From Rathayibacter sp. VKM Ac-2856 (GTDB taxonomy: Bacteria > Actinomycetota > Actinomycetes > Actinomycetales > Microbacteriaceae), in contig NZ_JABMLF010000004.1 in NCBI RefSeq assembly GCF_013205055.1, positions 1 through 64,000 of the forward strand: DNA of 64,000 bases, given 5' to 3'. Of the stretch, positions 32,760 to 39,390 are shown one piece after another. Positions within the stretch are counted from its first letter, which is position 1; every line of letters starts with the position of its first letter. A model generated the notes under the pieces. That model had not been told where the DNA came from. It made no database searches and was given only the letters and a program-made list of their open reading frames with translations. The position numbers were made by a program, and so were the translations under genes.

Positions 32760-33338
32760 ATGCCCGCATCCGACGACCCCACCACCGACCCCGCGCAGGC
32801 CCTCGCCGCCATCACCGCCGAGGTGTCCACCGCGACCGCCGCGCTCACGACCGACCGTCTCGAGCCGGTCGCCGAGCTGCTCGCGGGCGCCGAGCGCGTC
32901 TTCGTGCACGGCGCCGGCCGCTCCGGGCTCGCCCTGCGGATGACAGCCATGCGGCTGATGCACCTCGGTCTCGTCGTGCACGTGGTCGGCGACGTCACCA
33001 CCCCCGCGATCCGCGAGGGCGACGTGCTGCTCACCGCGAGCGGCTCCGGCACCACCGGCGGCATCGTGCGCGCCGCGCAGTCCGCCGTCGACGCCGGCGC
33101 GCGGGTCGCCGCGATCACCACCGCCGCCGGCTCCCCGCTGGCCGAGCTGGCCGCCGCCGTCGTGATCGTGCCGGCCGCCGACAAGCTCGACCGCTCGGGC
33201 GCCGCCTCGGCGCAGTACTCGGGCGGGCTCTTCGAGCAGGTCGTCGTGCTCACCGGCGACGCGCTGTTCCACGCGCTCTGGAAGCGCGGCGGCGCGAGCG
33301 CGGACGAGCTCTGGCCGCGCCACGCAAACCTCGAGTGA
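32760..33338 (+). CDS. hxlB: 6-phospho-3-hexuloisomerase
   Basis: SIS-domain sugar phosphate isomerase of 192 residues. It converts D-arabino-3-hexulose 6-phosphate to fructose 6-phosphate, the second RuMP step. Seen: VFVHGAGRSGLALRMTAMRLMHLGLVVHVVGDVTTPAI, LLTASGSGTTGGIVRAAQSA, and the typical LDRSGAASAQYSGGLFEQVVVLTGDALF with the Gln-Ser-Gly region (here QYSGG). The length is normal for HxlB. The ATG at 32760 gives an N-terminus like other HxlB proteins; a ribosome binding site is not obvious. hxlA follows 51 bp later, so they form one operon. Confidence 0.92.
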   Translation: MPASDDPTTDPAQALAAITAEVSTATAALTTDRLEPVAELLAGAERVFVHGAGRSGLALRMTAMRLMHLGLVVHVVGDVTTPAIREGDVLLTASGSGTTGGIVRAAQSAVDAGARVAAITTAAGSPLAELAAAVVIVPAADKLDRSGAASAQYSGGLFEQVVVLTGDALFHALWKRGGASADELWPRHANLE

Positions 33339-33389
33339 CGCACCCCCCCCCCCTCTCCACCACCCCACCTCGACAGGAAGAAGAACCCC

Positions 33390-34013
33390 GTGAAGCTCCA
33401 GTTCGCCATGGACACCCTCAGCACCGACGCCGCCCTCGAGCTCGCCGCCGCGGCCGCCCCGCACGTCGACATCCTCGAGCTCGGCACCCCGCTGATCAAG
33501 AGCGCCGGCCTCTCGGCCATCACCGCCATCAAGGAGGCGCACCCCGACAAGACGGTCTTCGCCGACCTCAAGACCATGGACGCCGGCGAGCTCGAGGCCG
33601 ACATGGCCTTCACAGCAGGAGCCGACCTGGTGACCGTCCTCGGCGTCGCCGGCGACAGCACCATCGCCGGCGCGATCGCCGCCGGCAAGAAGCACGGCAA
33701 GGGCGTGGTCGTCGACCTCATCGGCGTCCCCGACAAGGCCGCCCGCGCCCGCGAGGTCGTCGCCCTCGGCGCCGAGTTCGTCGAGATGCACGCCGGCCTC
33801 GACGAGCAGGCCGAGGAGGGCTTCACCTTCGAGACGCTGCTGCACGACGGCGAGGCCTCGGGCGTCCCGTTCTCGGTCGCGGGCGGCGTGAGCACCGCCA
33901 CCATCGAGTCCGTGCAGCGCGCGGGCGCCGTGGTCGCCGTCGCGGGCGGCGCCATCTACGGTGCGCCGGACGTCGGCGCTGCCGCCGCCGCGCTGCGCGC
34001 CGCGATCGCCTGA
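33390..34013 (+). CDS. hxlA: 3-hexulose-6-phosphate synthase
   Basis: OMP-decarboxylase-like TIM barrel of 207 residues. It condenses formaldehyde with ribulose 5-phosphate. Motifs: MKLQFAMDTLS, HVDILELGTPLIKSAG, TVFADLKTMDAGELEADMAFTAGADLVTVLG with the Asp-x-Lys active-site region, VVVDLIGVPDK, FVEMHAGLDEQA and FSVAGGVSTATIESV. GTG start at 33390 with AGGAAGAAG upstream. With hxlB it can fix or detoxify formaldehyde or, in reverse, supply ribulose 5-phosphate. Formaldehyde dehydrogenase-like genes at 60.8-63.6 kb point to detoxification. A decayed partial copy lies 290 bp downstream. Confidence 0.94.
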   Translation: MKLQFAMDTLSTDAALELAAAAAPHVDILELGTPLIKSAGLSAITAIKEAHPDKTVFADLKTMDAGELEADMAFTAGADLVTVLGVAGDSTIAGAIAAGKKHGKGVVVDLIGVPDKAARAREVVALGAEFVEMHAGLDEQAEEGFTFETLLHDGEASGVPFSVAGGVSTATIESVQRAGAVVAVAGGAIYGAPDVGAAAAALRAAIA

Positions 34014-34037
34014 TCGCCGCCATCGCCTGACTACCCG

Positions 34038-34069
34038 GGGCGGCGCCGCGCACCTGCGCAGCGCCGCCC
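34038..34069 (+). terminator. hxlA terminator hairpin
   Basis: GGGCGGCGC ... GCGCCGCCC, 9-bp stem and 14-base loop, 25 bp after the hxlA stop and followed by TTCCTCCT. A degenerate copy follows the hxlA remnant at 34455-34483. Confidence 0.65.
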
Positions 34070-34150
34070 TTCCTCCTGCCGTCCCTCCGATATGAGTCCA
34101 CCACCCCAGAGGAGGCCGGTGCCGGGTCGCCGGTCCGGGACAATTGCGGG

Positions 34151-34298
34151 ATGACTGGACGCGACATCGAGCTGCCGACCGGCTACGAGCCGTTCTTGCG
34201 CTGAGCGCCTCGCGCTTCCCGACGAGCGGCGCATCATCGCCGCGATCGACGTCAGCGGGGCTGCGACCGAACAGTCCCACAGCTTGTGGGACTATTGA
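34151..34298 (+). pseudogene. Short frameshifted ORF, unknown
   Basis: An ATG at 34151 opens MTGRDIELPTGYEPFLR and stops at 34202. One base over, the frame continues in plausible protein sequence, ERLALPDERRIIAAIDVSGA...SLWDY, to a stop at 34296-34298. The two halves together look like one small protein of about 48 residues broken by a single-base frameshift. No family is recognised. It lies between hxlA and its decayed copy, in the only stretch here that seems to be eroding. Could also be a chance reading. Confidence 0.35.
34273..34293. repeat. Hairpin at the end of the broken ORF
   Basis: AGTCCCACA-gct-TGTGGGACT: perfect 9-bp stem with a 3-base loop, followed by an AT-richer stretch (ATTGATGATTCCTCATTTG). 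Possible terminator or insertion scar. Confidence 0.5.
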
Positions 34299-34299
34299 T

Positions 34300-34451
34300 G
34301 ATTCCTCATTTGCGATCCCTGGACACCCGCGAGCCCGAAGCCGACATGGCCTTCACCGCGGGCTCCGACCTCGACACCATCCTCGGCGTCGCCGCACCAT
34401 CACCGGTGAGAAGAAGCACGGCGCGATCGCCTGATCGCCGCCCTCGCCTGA
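34300..34451 (+). pseudogene. Decayed, internally deleted fragment of hxlA
   Basis: The stretch 34318-34395 encodes LDTREPEADMAFTAGSDLDTILGVAA, clearly matching MDAGELEADMAFTAGADLVTVLGVAG of intact hxlA. The next part jumps, with a frameshift, to sequence like AGKKHG, then to a copy of the hxlA 3' end (GCGATCGCCTGATCGCCGCC, as at 34004-34023). About two thirds of the gene is missing. It is followed by a degenerate copy of the hxlA terminator. This is a remnant of a tandem duplication, not a functional gene. Confidence 0.75.
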
Positions 34452-34494
34452 TGCCCAGGCGGCGTCGCGTGCGCGCGCGGCGCCGCTCGTCGGC

Positions 34495-35244
34495 TCAGAC
34501 CCCGAGCCAGTCCAGCGCCCGCCCGAGCAGCCGCAGGTGCCCCGCCGAGGAGTAGGACGCCGCGTCGTGCCCGAGCGCGTCGTACACGGTCCGGCCGCCG
34601 CCCTCGCGCATGAGCGCCCAGGCGACCGGATGCCGCTCGCCCTCGTGCTCGTGCGTCGCGAGGATCCGCGCGGTCGGCGCGACCTCGAGCCACGAGTACC
34701 GCTCGTCCTCCACGTCGAAGTCGTCCAGCCCGCCGGTGTCGTCCAGCCCGCCGGTGTCGTCCAGCCCGTCGGCGTCGTCCAGCCCGTCGGTGATCGGATG
34801 CCCGACCTCGATCGCGATGCGCGCGGTTCCGTACTCCGGATGCATGGTCCTCCCCCGCACCCAGCGGCCGCCGAGCAGCGCCGCCCACTCCGGCGAGTCG
34901 CCGAAGCTCGTCGAGCTGACGTGCACGCCGAGCACCGGCACCGCCGCCCGGTCGATCAGCGCGAGCGCCGCTGCCCCCTCGGTCAGCGGACTCGCCCCGC
35001 CGTCCCGCGGCTGCCCGACGTCGACGACGAGCAGCCCCGGCAGCGCCACCCGCCCCGCCCCGAGCTCGGCGAGCGCCCGGTCCACGTCCCCGCGCACCTC
35101 CACCTCGAGCCCGCGCGCCGCCAGCACCCCGGCGAGCGCCGCCGCTGTCTCCCCGAACGGATGCCACGGATCGGCGTACCGCCCGTCCCCCCGCAGCAGC
35201 AGCACCGTCCCCGGCGCACCCCCGCCTCGCCTCGACTCCGCCAC
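34495..35244 (-). CDS. ThuA-like domain protein with internal GLDDTG repeat
   Basis: A 249-residue protein of the ThuA/glutamine-amidotransferase-like fold. Visible: VLLLRGDGRYADPWHPFGETAAALAGVLAARGLEVEVR, LLVVDVGQPRDG, VPVLGVHVSSTSFGDSPEWAALLGGRWVRGRTMHPEYG, VGHPITDGLDD, and ending in YDALGHDAASYSSAGHLRLLGRALDWLG, the classical ThuA C-terminus. ThuA proteins are linked to sugar (trehalose) use; the reaction is uncertain. The GTG at 35244 was chosen because AGGAGGGGG stands upstream. Residues about 150-175 are a four-fold GLDDTG repeat encoded by an 18-bp minisatellite. Confidence 0.75.
   Translation of the reverse strand: MAESRRGGGAPGTVLLLRGDGRYADPWHPFGETAAALAGVLAARGLEVEVRGDVDRALAELGAGRVALPGLLVVDVGQPRDGGASPLTEGAAALALIDRAAVPVLGVHVSSTSFGDSPEWAALLGGRWVRGRTMHPEYGTARIAIEVGHPITDGLDDADGLDDTGGLDDTGGLDDFDVEDERYSWLEVAPTARILATHEHEGERHPVAWALMREGGGRTVYDALGHDAASYSSAGHLRLLGRALDWLGV
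34721..34792. repeat. 18-bp minisatellite inside the ThuA-like gene
   Basis: Four consecutive 18-bp copies of TCGTCCAGCCCGYCGGYG, coding (minus strand) for GLDD(T/A)(G/D) units. The in-frame unit length means copy number can change without breaking the gene. Confidence 0.9.
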
Positions 35245-35368
35245 CGCTCCCCCTCCTGAGCACCCGCCACCCAGCGCGCCACCTCCCCGAGTCGACCACA
35301 CCCCCTCCCCGCCGGTCGAGCACCCCGCTCCCCTGCTGGTCGATCAGCGCCGTCCGCGGCCCACCTGC

Positions 35369-35410
35369 ATGCTGGTCGAGGAGCCCCGGAGGGGCGTATC
35401 GAGACCCACC
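35369..35410. repeat. Family A repeat
   Basis: ATGCTGGTCGAGGAGCCCC...GGGGCGTATCGAGACCC, with a truncated piece (CTGGTCGATCAGC) at 35336-35348, in the gap between the HIRAN gene end and the ThuA-like gene. Confidence 0.8.
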
Positions 35411-35433
35411 AGGGCAGGTCCGCGCCTCCGCTC

Positions 35434-36153
35434 TCAGGCGTCGCGGTGAGCCGTCACGCGACAGAGGACTCGCACGTGTGAAGGCGCTTCAGGACTGACC
35501 TTCTCGGCGATCGCCTCGAAGCGCCATCCGGCGTCCGCCAGCTCGGCGACCTCTCCGCAGAGCCAGTCCGGCACCCAGCCGATCTGCACGCCTCGCAGCG
35601 ACACGACGCGGTGAGCGTCCGCGTTGACGACGTTGTCGCCCTCCTGTTCGAGGAGCACGCGATCGCCGGTTCCGAGCGCTCCGTCGGGGCCCGCAGAAGT
35701 AGGCACATGGCCGATACCTGAGACGAAGAAGCGACTGACGAAGCTCCGCGCGCCCCGCGTCGGCTTCTCGACGACGTGGAAGGTGTCGGTCGCTCGCGAG
35801 GCGCCGGTCCGGACGAGGATCTCGACAGGGAGATCCGGAGACTCGGCCTCGAGGCCCAGCCACCGGAGGTAGTCGTCGTAGGAGGTCCTCGCCGAGGACA
35901 TGACACGGTTGGCGAAGAACGGCGGCAGGGACGACGACCGGTACTCGCCCTCCAGCTGCGGGAACTCGCCCAGCGGGAAGAACTCCGGATCCGCTCTCGC
36001 CTCCTCCGCATAGCAGAAGCGATAGCCCTCGGCCGCGACCGACAGAAGACCCGCCTTCACGAACCGCCGCGTTCCCGGGTTCTGCCAGATGAGAAGCAGT
36101 TCGCGACTCGAGTGCTCGACAGCGGCCGACGGTCGATCAGTGAGCAAGGTCAT
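35434..36153 (-). CDS. HipA N-terminal-like plus HIRAN domain protein
   Basis: A 239-residue protein. Residues 17-110 resemble the HipA N-terminal subdomain: LLLIWQNPGTRRFVKAGLLSV, then YRFCYAEEARADPEFFPLGEFPQLEGEY and LPPFFANRVM...YDDYLRWLGL. Residues 130-220 look like a HIRAN domain: FFVSGIGHVP, LGTGDRVLLEQEGDNVVNADAHRVVSLRGVQIGWVPDWL. HIRAN domains are thought to bind DNA or act with DNA-processing and stress proteins. The start overlaps the kinase gene by 17 bp. Base composition is visibly less GC-rich than neighbouring genes. It looks like the antitoxin/regulatory half of a split HipA system; the role is inferred. Confidence 0.7.
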   Translation of the reverse strand: MTLLTDRPSAAVEHSSRELLLIWQNPGTRRFVKAGLLSVAAEGYRFCYAEEARADPEFFPLGEFPQLEGEYRSSSLPPFFANRVMSSARTSYDDYLRWLGLEAESPDLPVEILVRTGASRATDTFHVVEKPTRGARSFVSRFFVSGIGHVPTSAGPDGALGTGDRVLLEQEGDNVVNADAHRVVSLRGVQIGWVPDWLCGEVAELADAGWRFEAIAEKVSPEAPSHVRVLCRVTAHRDA

Positions 36154-37033
36154 CGAGCAGCCTCCTCCGATTCGCCGCGAGCAACTCTTCTGTGAAACTA
36201 GCGCACGCCGCTGACATCAGGTCCGAGGGCACCGCCGCGATGATCGCCCTCACCTGATCCGGCCGCACCGCCGCGAGCCGCTCGATCCAGAAAGCACGCG
36301 CAGCGGGGCTCGCGTGATTGAGCGCCTCTCGTGCCAGCTCGGAGAGCAGGGGCCGGTCCGCGAAGTGGTGGCTCCGTCCCCGTCGCGCCCACCGGTCGAG
36401 CGCCTGCGGGTCGGCGAGGCACGCCAGCCGCTTCGCATCCGTCTCCTGGAAACCGAGGGCGTTGCCGTGGTCGTACGACGGGGCCAGCCTGCTGTGACCT
36501 CTGCCGCTGATCACCGCCCAGTTCTCGTGATGACGGTCTCGTCCCGCGATCCAAGCGTCGAAGAGCAGGTACCCCGCCCAGACATCGAATCCCGAGAGGT
36601 TGGCAGGCCCGGAGAACGTCGACGGCGCGTCGACACCGTCCAGGGCGGTGTGCACCGCGGGTACGGTGTAGCGCTCGTTGTAGCGCGTTCGAGACAGCTC
36701 GTAGAAGCGGTCCTTCTCCACGAGCAGACTGTTGCCGTGCTCGAGCTGCTGGCTGAGCTCTCTCTCGACAACAGTGCGCGACATGATGCCCCGCCGTCCT
36801 CCCACGCGAGCGGGTCGGATCTCGGCGCACGGAATCGAGAGCTCCTTCGCGAGGTGGCACGAGATCCACTCCGCCCAGTCCTCGCCCCGGGTCACTCCAC
36901 CGCGCTGACGGGCCAGTTTGAACAGCCACAGGTCGCCCTCGGAGACCAGCCAGAACTTCTCCTTCGTGCCGAGCGGCTCATCGGAGACATCGAGCGGCCG
37001 CTCGATGTCGATCGAGTCCCACACGGCGGTCAC
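36137..37033 (-). CDS. HipA-like kinase (stand-alone kinase domain)
   Basis: A 298-residue protein with the HipA/PI-kinase-like fold but without the usual HipA N-terminal subdomain, which is encoded by the next gene. Seen: LGTKEKFWLVSEGDLWLFKLAR with the ATP-binding Lys, a lid region, AGRDRHHENWAVI as catalytic loop (Asp, His, Asn) and LAPSYDHGNALG with the metal-binding Asp. Catalytic residues appear intact. Known HipA/HipT kinases phosphorylate aminoacyl-tRNA synthetases and arrest growth. GTG start at 37033; no clear ribosome binding site, so the start is moderately certain. No HipB-like repressor gene is adjacent. Confidence 0.75.
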   Translation of the reverse strand: MTAVWDSIDIERPLDVSDEPLGTKEKFWLVSEGDLWLFKLARQRGGVTRGEDWAEWISCHLAKELSIPCAEIRPARVGGRRGIMSRTVVERELSQQLEHGNSLLVEKDRFYELSRTRYNERYTVPAVHTALDGVDAPSTFSGPANLSGFDVWAGYLLFDAWIAGRDRHHENWAVISGRGHSRLAPSYDHGNALGFQETDAKRLACLADPQALDRWARRGRSHHFADRPLLSELAREALNHASPAARAFWIERLAAVRPDQVRAIIAAVPSDLMSAACASFTEELLAANRRRLLDDLAH

Positions 37034-37226
37034 GCGGTCACGCTACCCGGCTCCGGACTCCCGAGGACGCGGCGCGTCAGAAGCTCGGAACGCTCATCAG
37101 CCGTCCCGGCGGTCCCTGCCCCCGTCGCCGGAACCCGTTGCGTGCGCCAGCACGCGGGCGAAGCATCTACACGGCGCAAGAGGACCGCCCGAACCCCAGT
37201 CCTGCAGACCCCGTTTCCGACGGGGG

Positions 37227-37269
37227 CGATCTCGATACGCCCGCTGCGGCGGGCTACTCGATCAGCAGG
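37227..37269. repeat. Family A repeat
   Basis: GCGATCTCGATACGCCCGC...GCGGGCTACTCGATCAGC, in the 324-bp gap between the kinase and the MBL hydrolase gene. Nothing else is recognised in this gap except the ribosome binding site before 37358. Confidence 0.85.
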
Positions 37270-37357
37270 GACTGTCAACGCCCTGACGCGGGCCGGGCGG
37301 GGCGGCCTAGCGTCGTCGGACCCGGGTGAGCGCCCGGCGGGACGAGCAGGAGGCGGC

Positions 37358-38137
37358 ATGAGCGCGGACACGGGCGGGCGGCGGCGCGGGGGCGCGAGTC
37401 TCCACCGGCACGAGGTCGAGGGGGTGCACCGGATCGAGCACGCATACACCAACGTGCTGATCGTCGAGGAAGGCGGGCGGCTGACCGTCGTCGACGCGGG
37501 GCTGCCGGGGACCTGGCCGCACCTGCTGCGCGCCCTTCACGTCCTCGGCCGAGGGCTCGCCGACATCGACGCGCTCGTCCTCACGCACGCGCACTTCGAC
37601 CACCTCGGCTTCGCCGGGCGGCTGCGCGAGCGCGGTGTGCCGGTGTGGCTGCACGCCGCCGACGCCCGGCTCGCCGCGCACCCCTACTCCTACCGCCGTC
37701 AGCGCACGCCGCTGCTGTACCCGCTGCGCCACCCGTCGGCGATCCCCGTGCTGGGCGCGATGGCGCGGGCGGGAGCGCTGCGGGTGCCGCCGCTCACCGG
37801 CACGACCGCCCTCGAGCCGGGCGCCGTGCTCGACGTGCCCGGCTCCCCCGTCGTGCTGGCGACGCCCGGTCACACCGACGGGCACGTCTCGCTGCACCTG
37901 CCCGAGCGCGGCGCGGTGATCGGCGGGGACGCCCTGGTGACGCTCGATCCGTACTCCGCCCGGACCGGCCCTCATCTCGTGGCCCGTGCGGCGACCGCGG
38001 ACACCCGGGTGTCGCTCGCGTCGCTCGAGGTGCTGGCGGCGACCGGGGCGGCGGTGCTGCTTCCGGGGCACGGGGTGCCGTGGCGGTCGGGAGTCGCGCA
38101 GGCGGCGGACATCGCGGCGCGGCGGCCGATCGCCTAG
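37358..38137 (+). CDS. MBL-fold metal-dependent hydrolase
   Basis: A 259-residue metallo-beta-lactamase fold protein. The metal motif HAHFDHLG (HxHxDH) follows DALVLT; further ligands are in VLATPGHTDGHVSLHLPERGAVIGGDAL (His and Asp) and LLPGHGVPWRSG near the end. The N-terminal VHRIEHAYTNVLIVEEGGRLTVVDAGLPG is typical of glyoxalase II/SoxH-like hydrolases. The ATG at 37358 follows AGGAGG. It stands alone, convergent with the next gene with only one base between stops. Substrate unknown; possibly a thioester or lactone. Confidence 0.85.
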   Translation: MSADTGGRRRGGASLHRHEVEGVHRIEHAYTNVLIVEEGGRLTVVDAGLPGTWPHLLRALHVLGRGLADIDALVLTHAHFDHLGFAGRLRERGVPVWLHAADARLAAHPYSYRRQRTPLLYPLRHPSAIPVLGAMARAGALRVPPLTGTTALEPGAVLDVPGSPVVLATPGHTDGHVSLHLPERGAVIGGDALVTLDPYSARTGPHLVARAATADTRVSLASLEVLAATGAAVLLPGHGVPWRSGVAQAADIAARRPIA

Positions 38138-38138
38138 T

Positions 38139-38759
38139 TCAGTGCTGCGACCAGCGCTCGAGGTACGGCAGCCGACGCTCGAGCGCGAAGACCCGCGCGA
38201 TCTCAGCCGCGTCGGCGCGGCGCCGGGCCGACTCCTCCTCCGTGCCCGACCAGGCGTAGGGATAGGGGAACGGATCGGTGAGGTGCGCCATCAGGTGGAG
38301 CACCATCTCGTCGTCGTCCTCGGCGGTCACGTCGGGGCGGGCGACTCCGCGCTCGATCCACTGCGCGCTCCAGCGGCCGGCGGAGTCGCGCCGGGCCCGC
38401 CACAGCGGATCGCCGTCGTGGGAGAGGCGGTCCGCGCCCGCCTGCCAGCCGGGGGCGTCCCGCGACGGCAGCACCTCGCGCGCGACGGTGACGAGGGAGG
38501 CGGGCGTCCAGGCGGCGGGGAAGAAGGTGCGCAGCGCCGTGGCGAGCACGGGCTGGGTCGGCAGCGGAGTCGCCTGCCCACGCCCGGATTCCACGAGGGC
38601 GCACACCGCGAGCGTCTCCACGAACGGCCCGCCCGCGGCGCGGCCGAGCTCGGCCACGTGGATCGCGAGGGACCGGTGGAACGCGGCCGACGCCTCCGCG
38701 TCGGCGAACGGCGGCGCGGGGATGCGAGGGTCGAGCCGGATGCGGGGGATCTGGCGCAC
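38139..38759 (-). CDS. Conserved-looking protein of unknown function
   Basis: A 206-residue cytosolic protein with no recognised domain. It has a helical, acidic/basic mix, with conserved-looking stretches FHRSLAIHVAELGRAAGGPFVETLAVCALVESG, TFFPAAWTPASLVTVAREVLPSRDAPGWQ and EDDDEMVLHLMAHLTDPFPYPYAW. The GTG at 38759 follows a near-perfect AAGGAGGTG box 5 bases upstream and is clearly the start; longer readings run into non-coding sequence. It is separated from the amidase gene by the hairpin array, so likely has its own promoter within 38760-38836. Confidence 0.65.
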   Translation of the reverse strand: MRQIPRIRLDPRIPAPPFADAEASAAFHRSLAIHVAELGRAAGGPFVETLAVCALVESGRGQATPLPTQPVLATALRTFFPAAWTPASLVTVAREVLPSRDAPGWQAGADRLSHDGDPLWRARRDSAGRWSAQWIERGVARPDVTAEDDDEMVLHLMAHLTDPFPYPYAWSGTEEESARRRADAAEIARVFALERRLPYLERWSQH

Positions 38760-38836
38760 GGCACCTCCTTCGGTCGCCTCCCATTCGATCACGGGCGCGG
38801 CGGGCGGCGGGAGCAACGCTGCTCGGCCCCGCGCCC

Positions 38837-38907
38837 GCACAACGTCAGCGGAGAGTGGGGGGCCTCCTCCGTCAGAGGAGGCCGGTGCCTCCTGGCTGAC
38901 GTTGGGC
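38837..38907. repeat. Family B hairpin
   Basis: Arms GCACAACGTCAGCGGAGAG and TCCTGGCTGACGTTGGGC with several mismatches, enclosing GGCCTCCTCC/GAGGAGGCC. First element of a 500-bp hairpin cluster. Confidence 0.75.
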
Positions 38908-38971
38908 GCGGCTCACGCCCCGGATCGGCCCCGGCGGGGGCATCCCGGGCGGCGCCGGCCCGGCAACCGAT

Positions 38972-39041
38972 GCAGAACATCAGCCAGGAGTGCCGCTCAT
39001 CGCCGATGGGCGATGAGCACGCCTCCCGGCTGATGTTCTGC
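38972..39041. repeat. Family B hairpin
   Basis: GCAGAACATCAGCCAGGAG and CTCCCGGCTGATGTTCTGC, with an inner CTCATCGCC/GGCGATGAG stem. Compensating changes relative to the other copies keep the stem paired. Confidence 0.8.
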
Positions 39042-39094
39042 GCGATCACTCCCGCGCCCCGTCCCGGTCGGCCCCCGCGCACCGCCTCCACTCT

Positions 39095-39136
39095 CCAAAA
39101 GTTGCGGTACTTGGGCACGACTACCGCAACTTCTGG
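39095..39136. repeat. Family C hairpin
   Basis: CCAAAAGTTGCGGTA...TACCGCAACTTCTGG. First of three family C copies in a row, about 100 bp apart. Confidence 0.85.
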
Positions 39137-39200
39137 AGGGTGGGGGCCGACCCGCCCGGATCGGCCGTCGCGCACCGTCCGGCACCGCAGCGAGTCTTCG

Positions 39201-39236
39201 AAAGTTGCGGTAGTCGGGCGCGACTACCGCAACTTT
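39201..39236. repeat. Family C hairpin, perfect 16-bp stem
   Basis: AAAGTTGCGGTAGTCG, loop GGCG, exact complement. The flanks GCCGACCCGCCCGGA and CGCGCACCG are shared with the next copy, showing that a ~100-bp unit including the hairpin was duplicated. Confidence 0.88.
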
Positions 39237-39293
39237 TGAGGAGTGGAGAGCCGACCCGCCCGGACCGGCCTCCGCGCACCGCCGCGAGTCTTC

Positions 39294-39333
39294 GGAAGTT
39301 GCGGTAGTGGGGCGCGACTACCGCAACTTTTGG
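39294..39333. repeat. Family C hairpin
   Basis: GGAAGTTGCGGTAGT...ACTACCGCAACTTTTGG, with the same CGAGTCTTCG lead-in as the preceding copy. It lies 58 bp downstream of the amidase stop and may terminate that operon. Confidence 0.85.
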
Positions 39334-39390
39334 AGGGTGGGGAGGCAGGGGGGCGAGGGGCGAGCGGGAAGCCGACGCCGGCCGCGCGCG

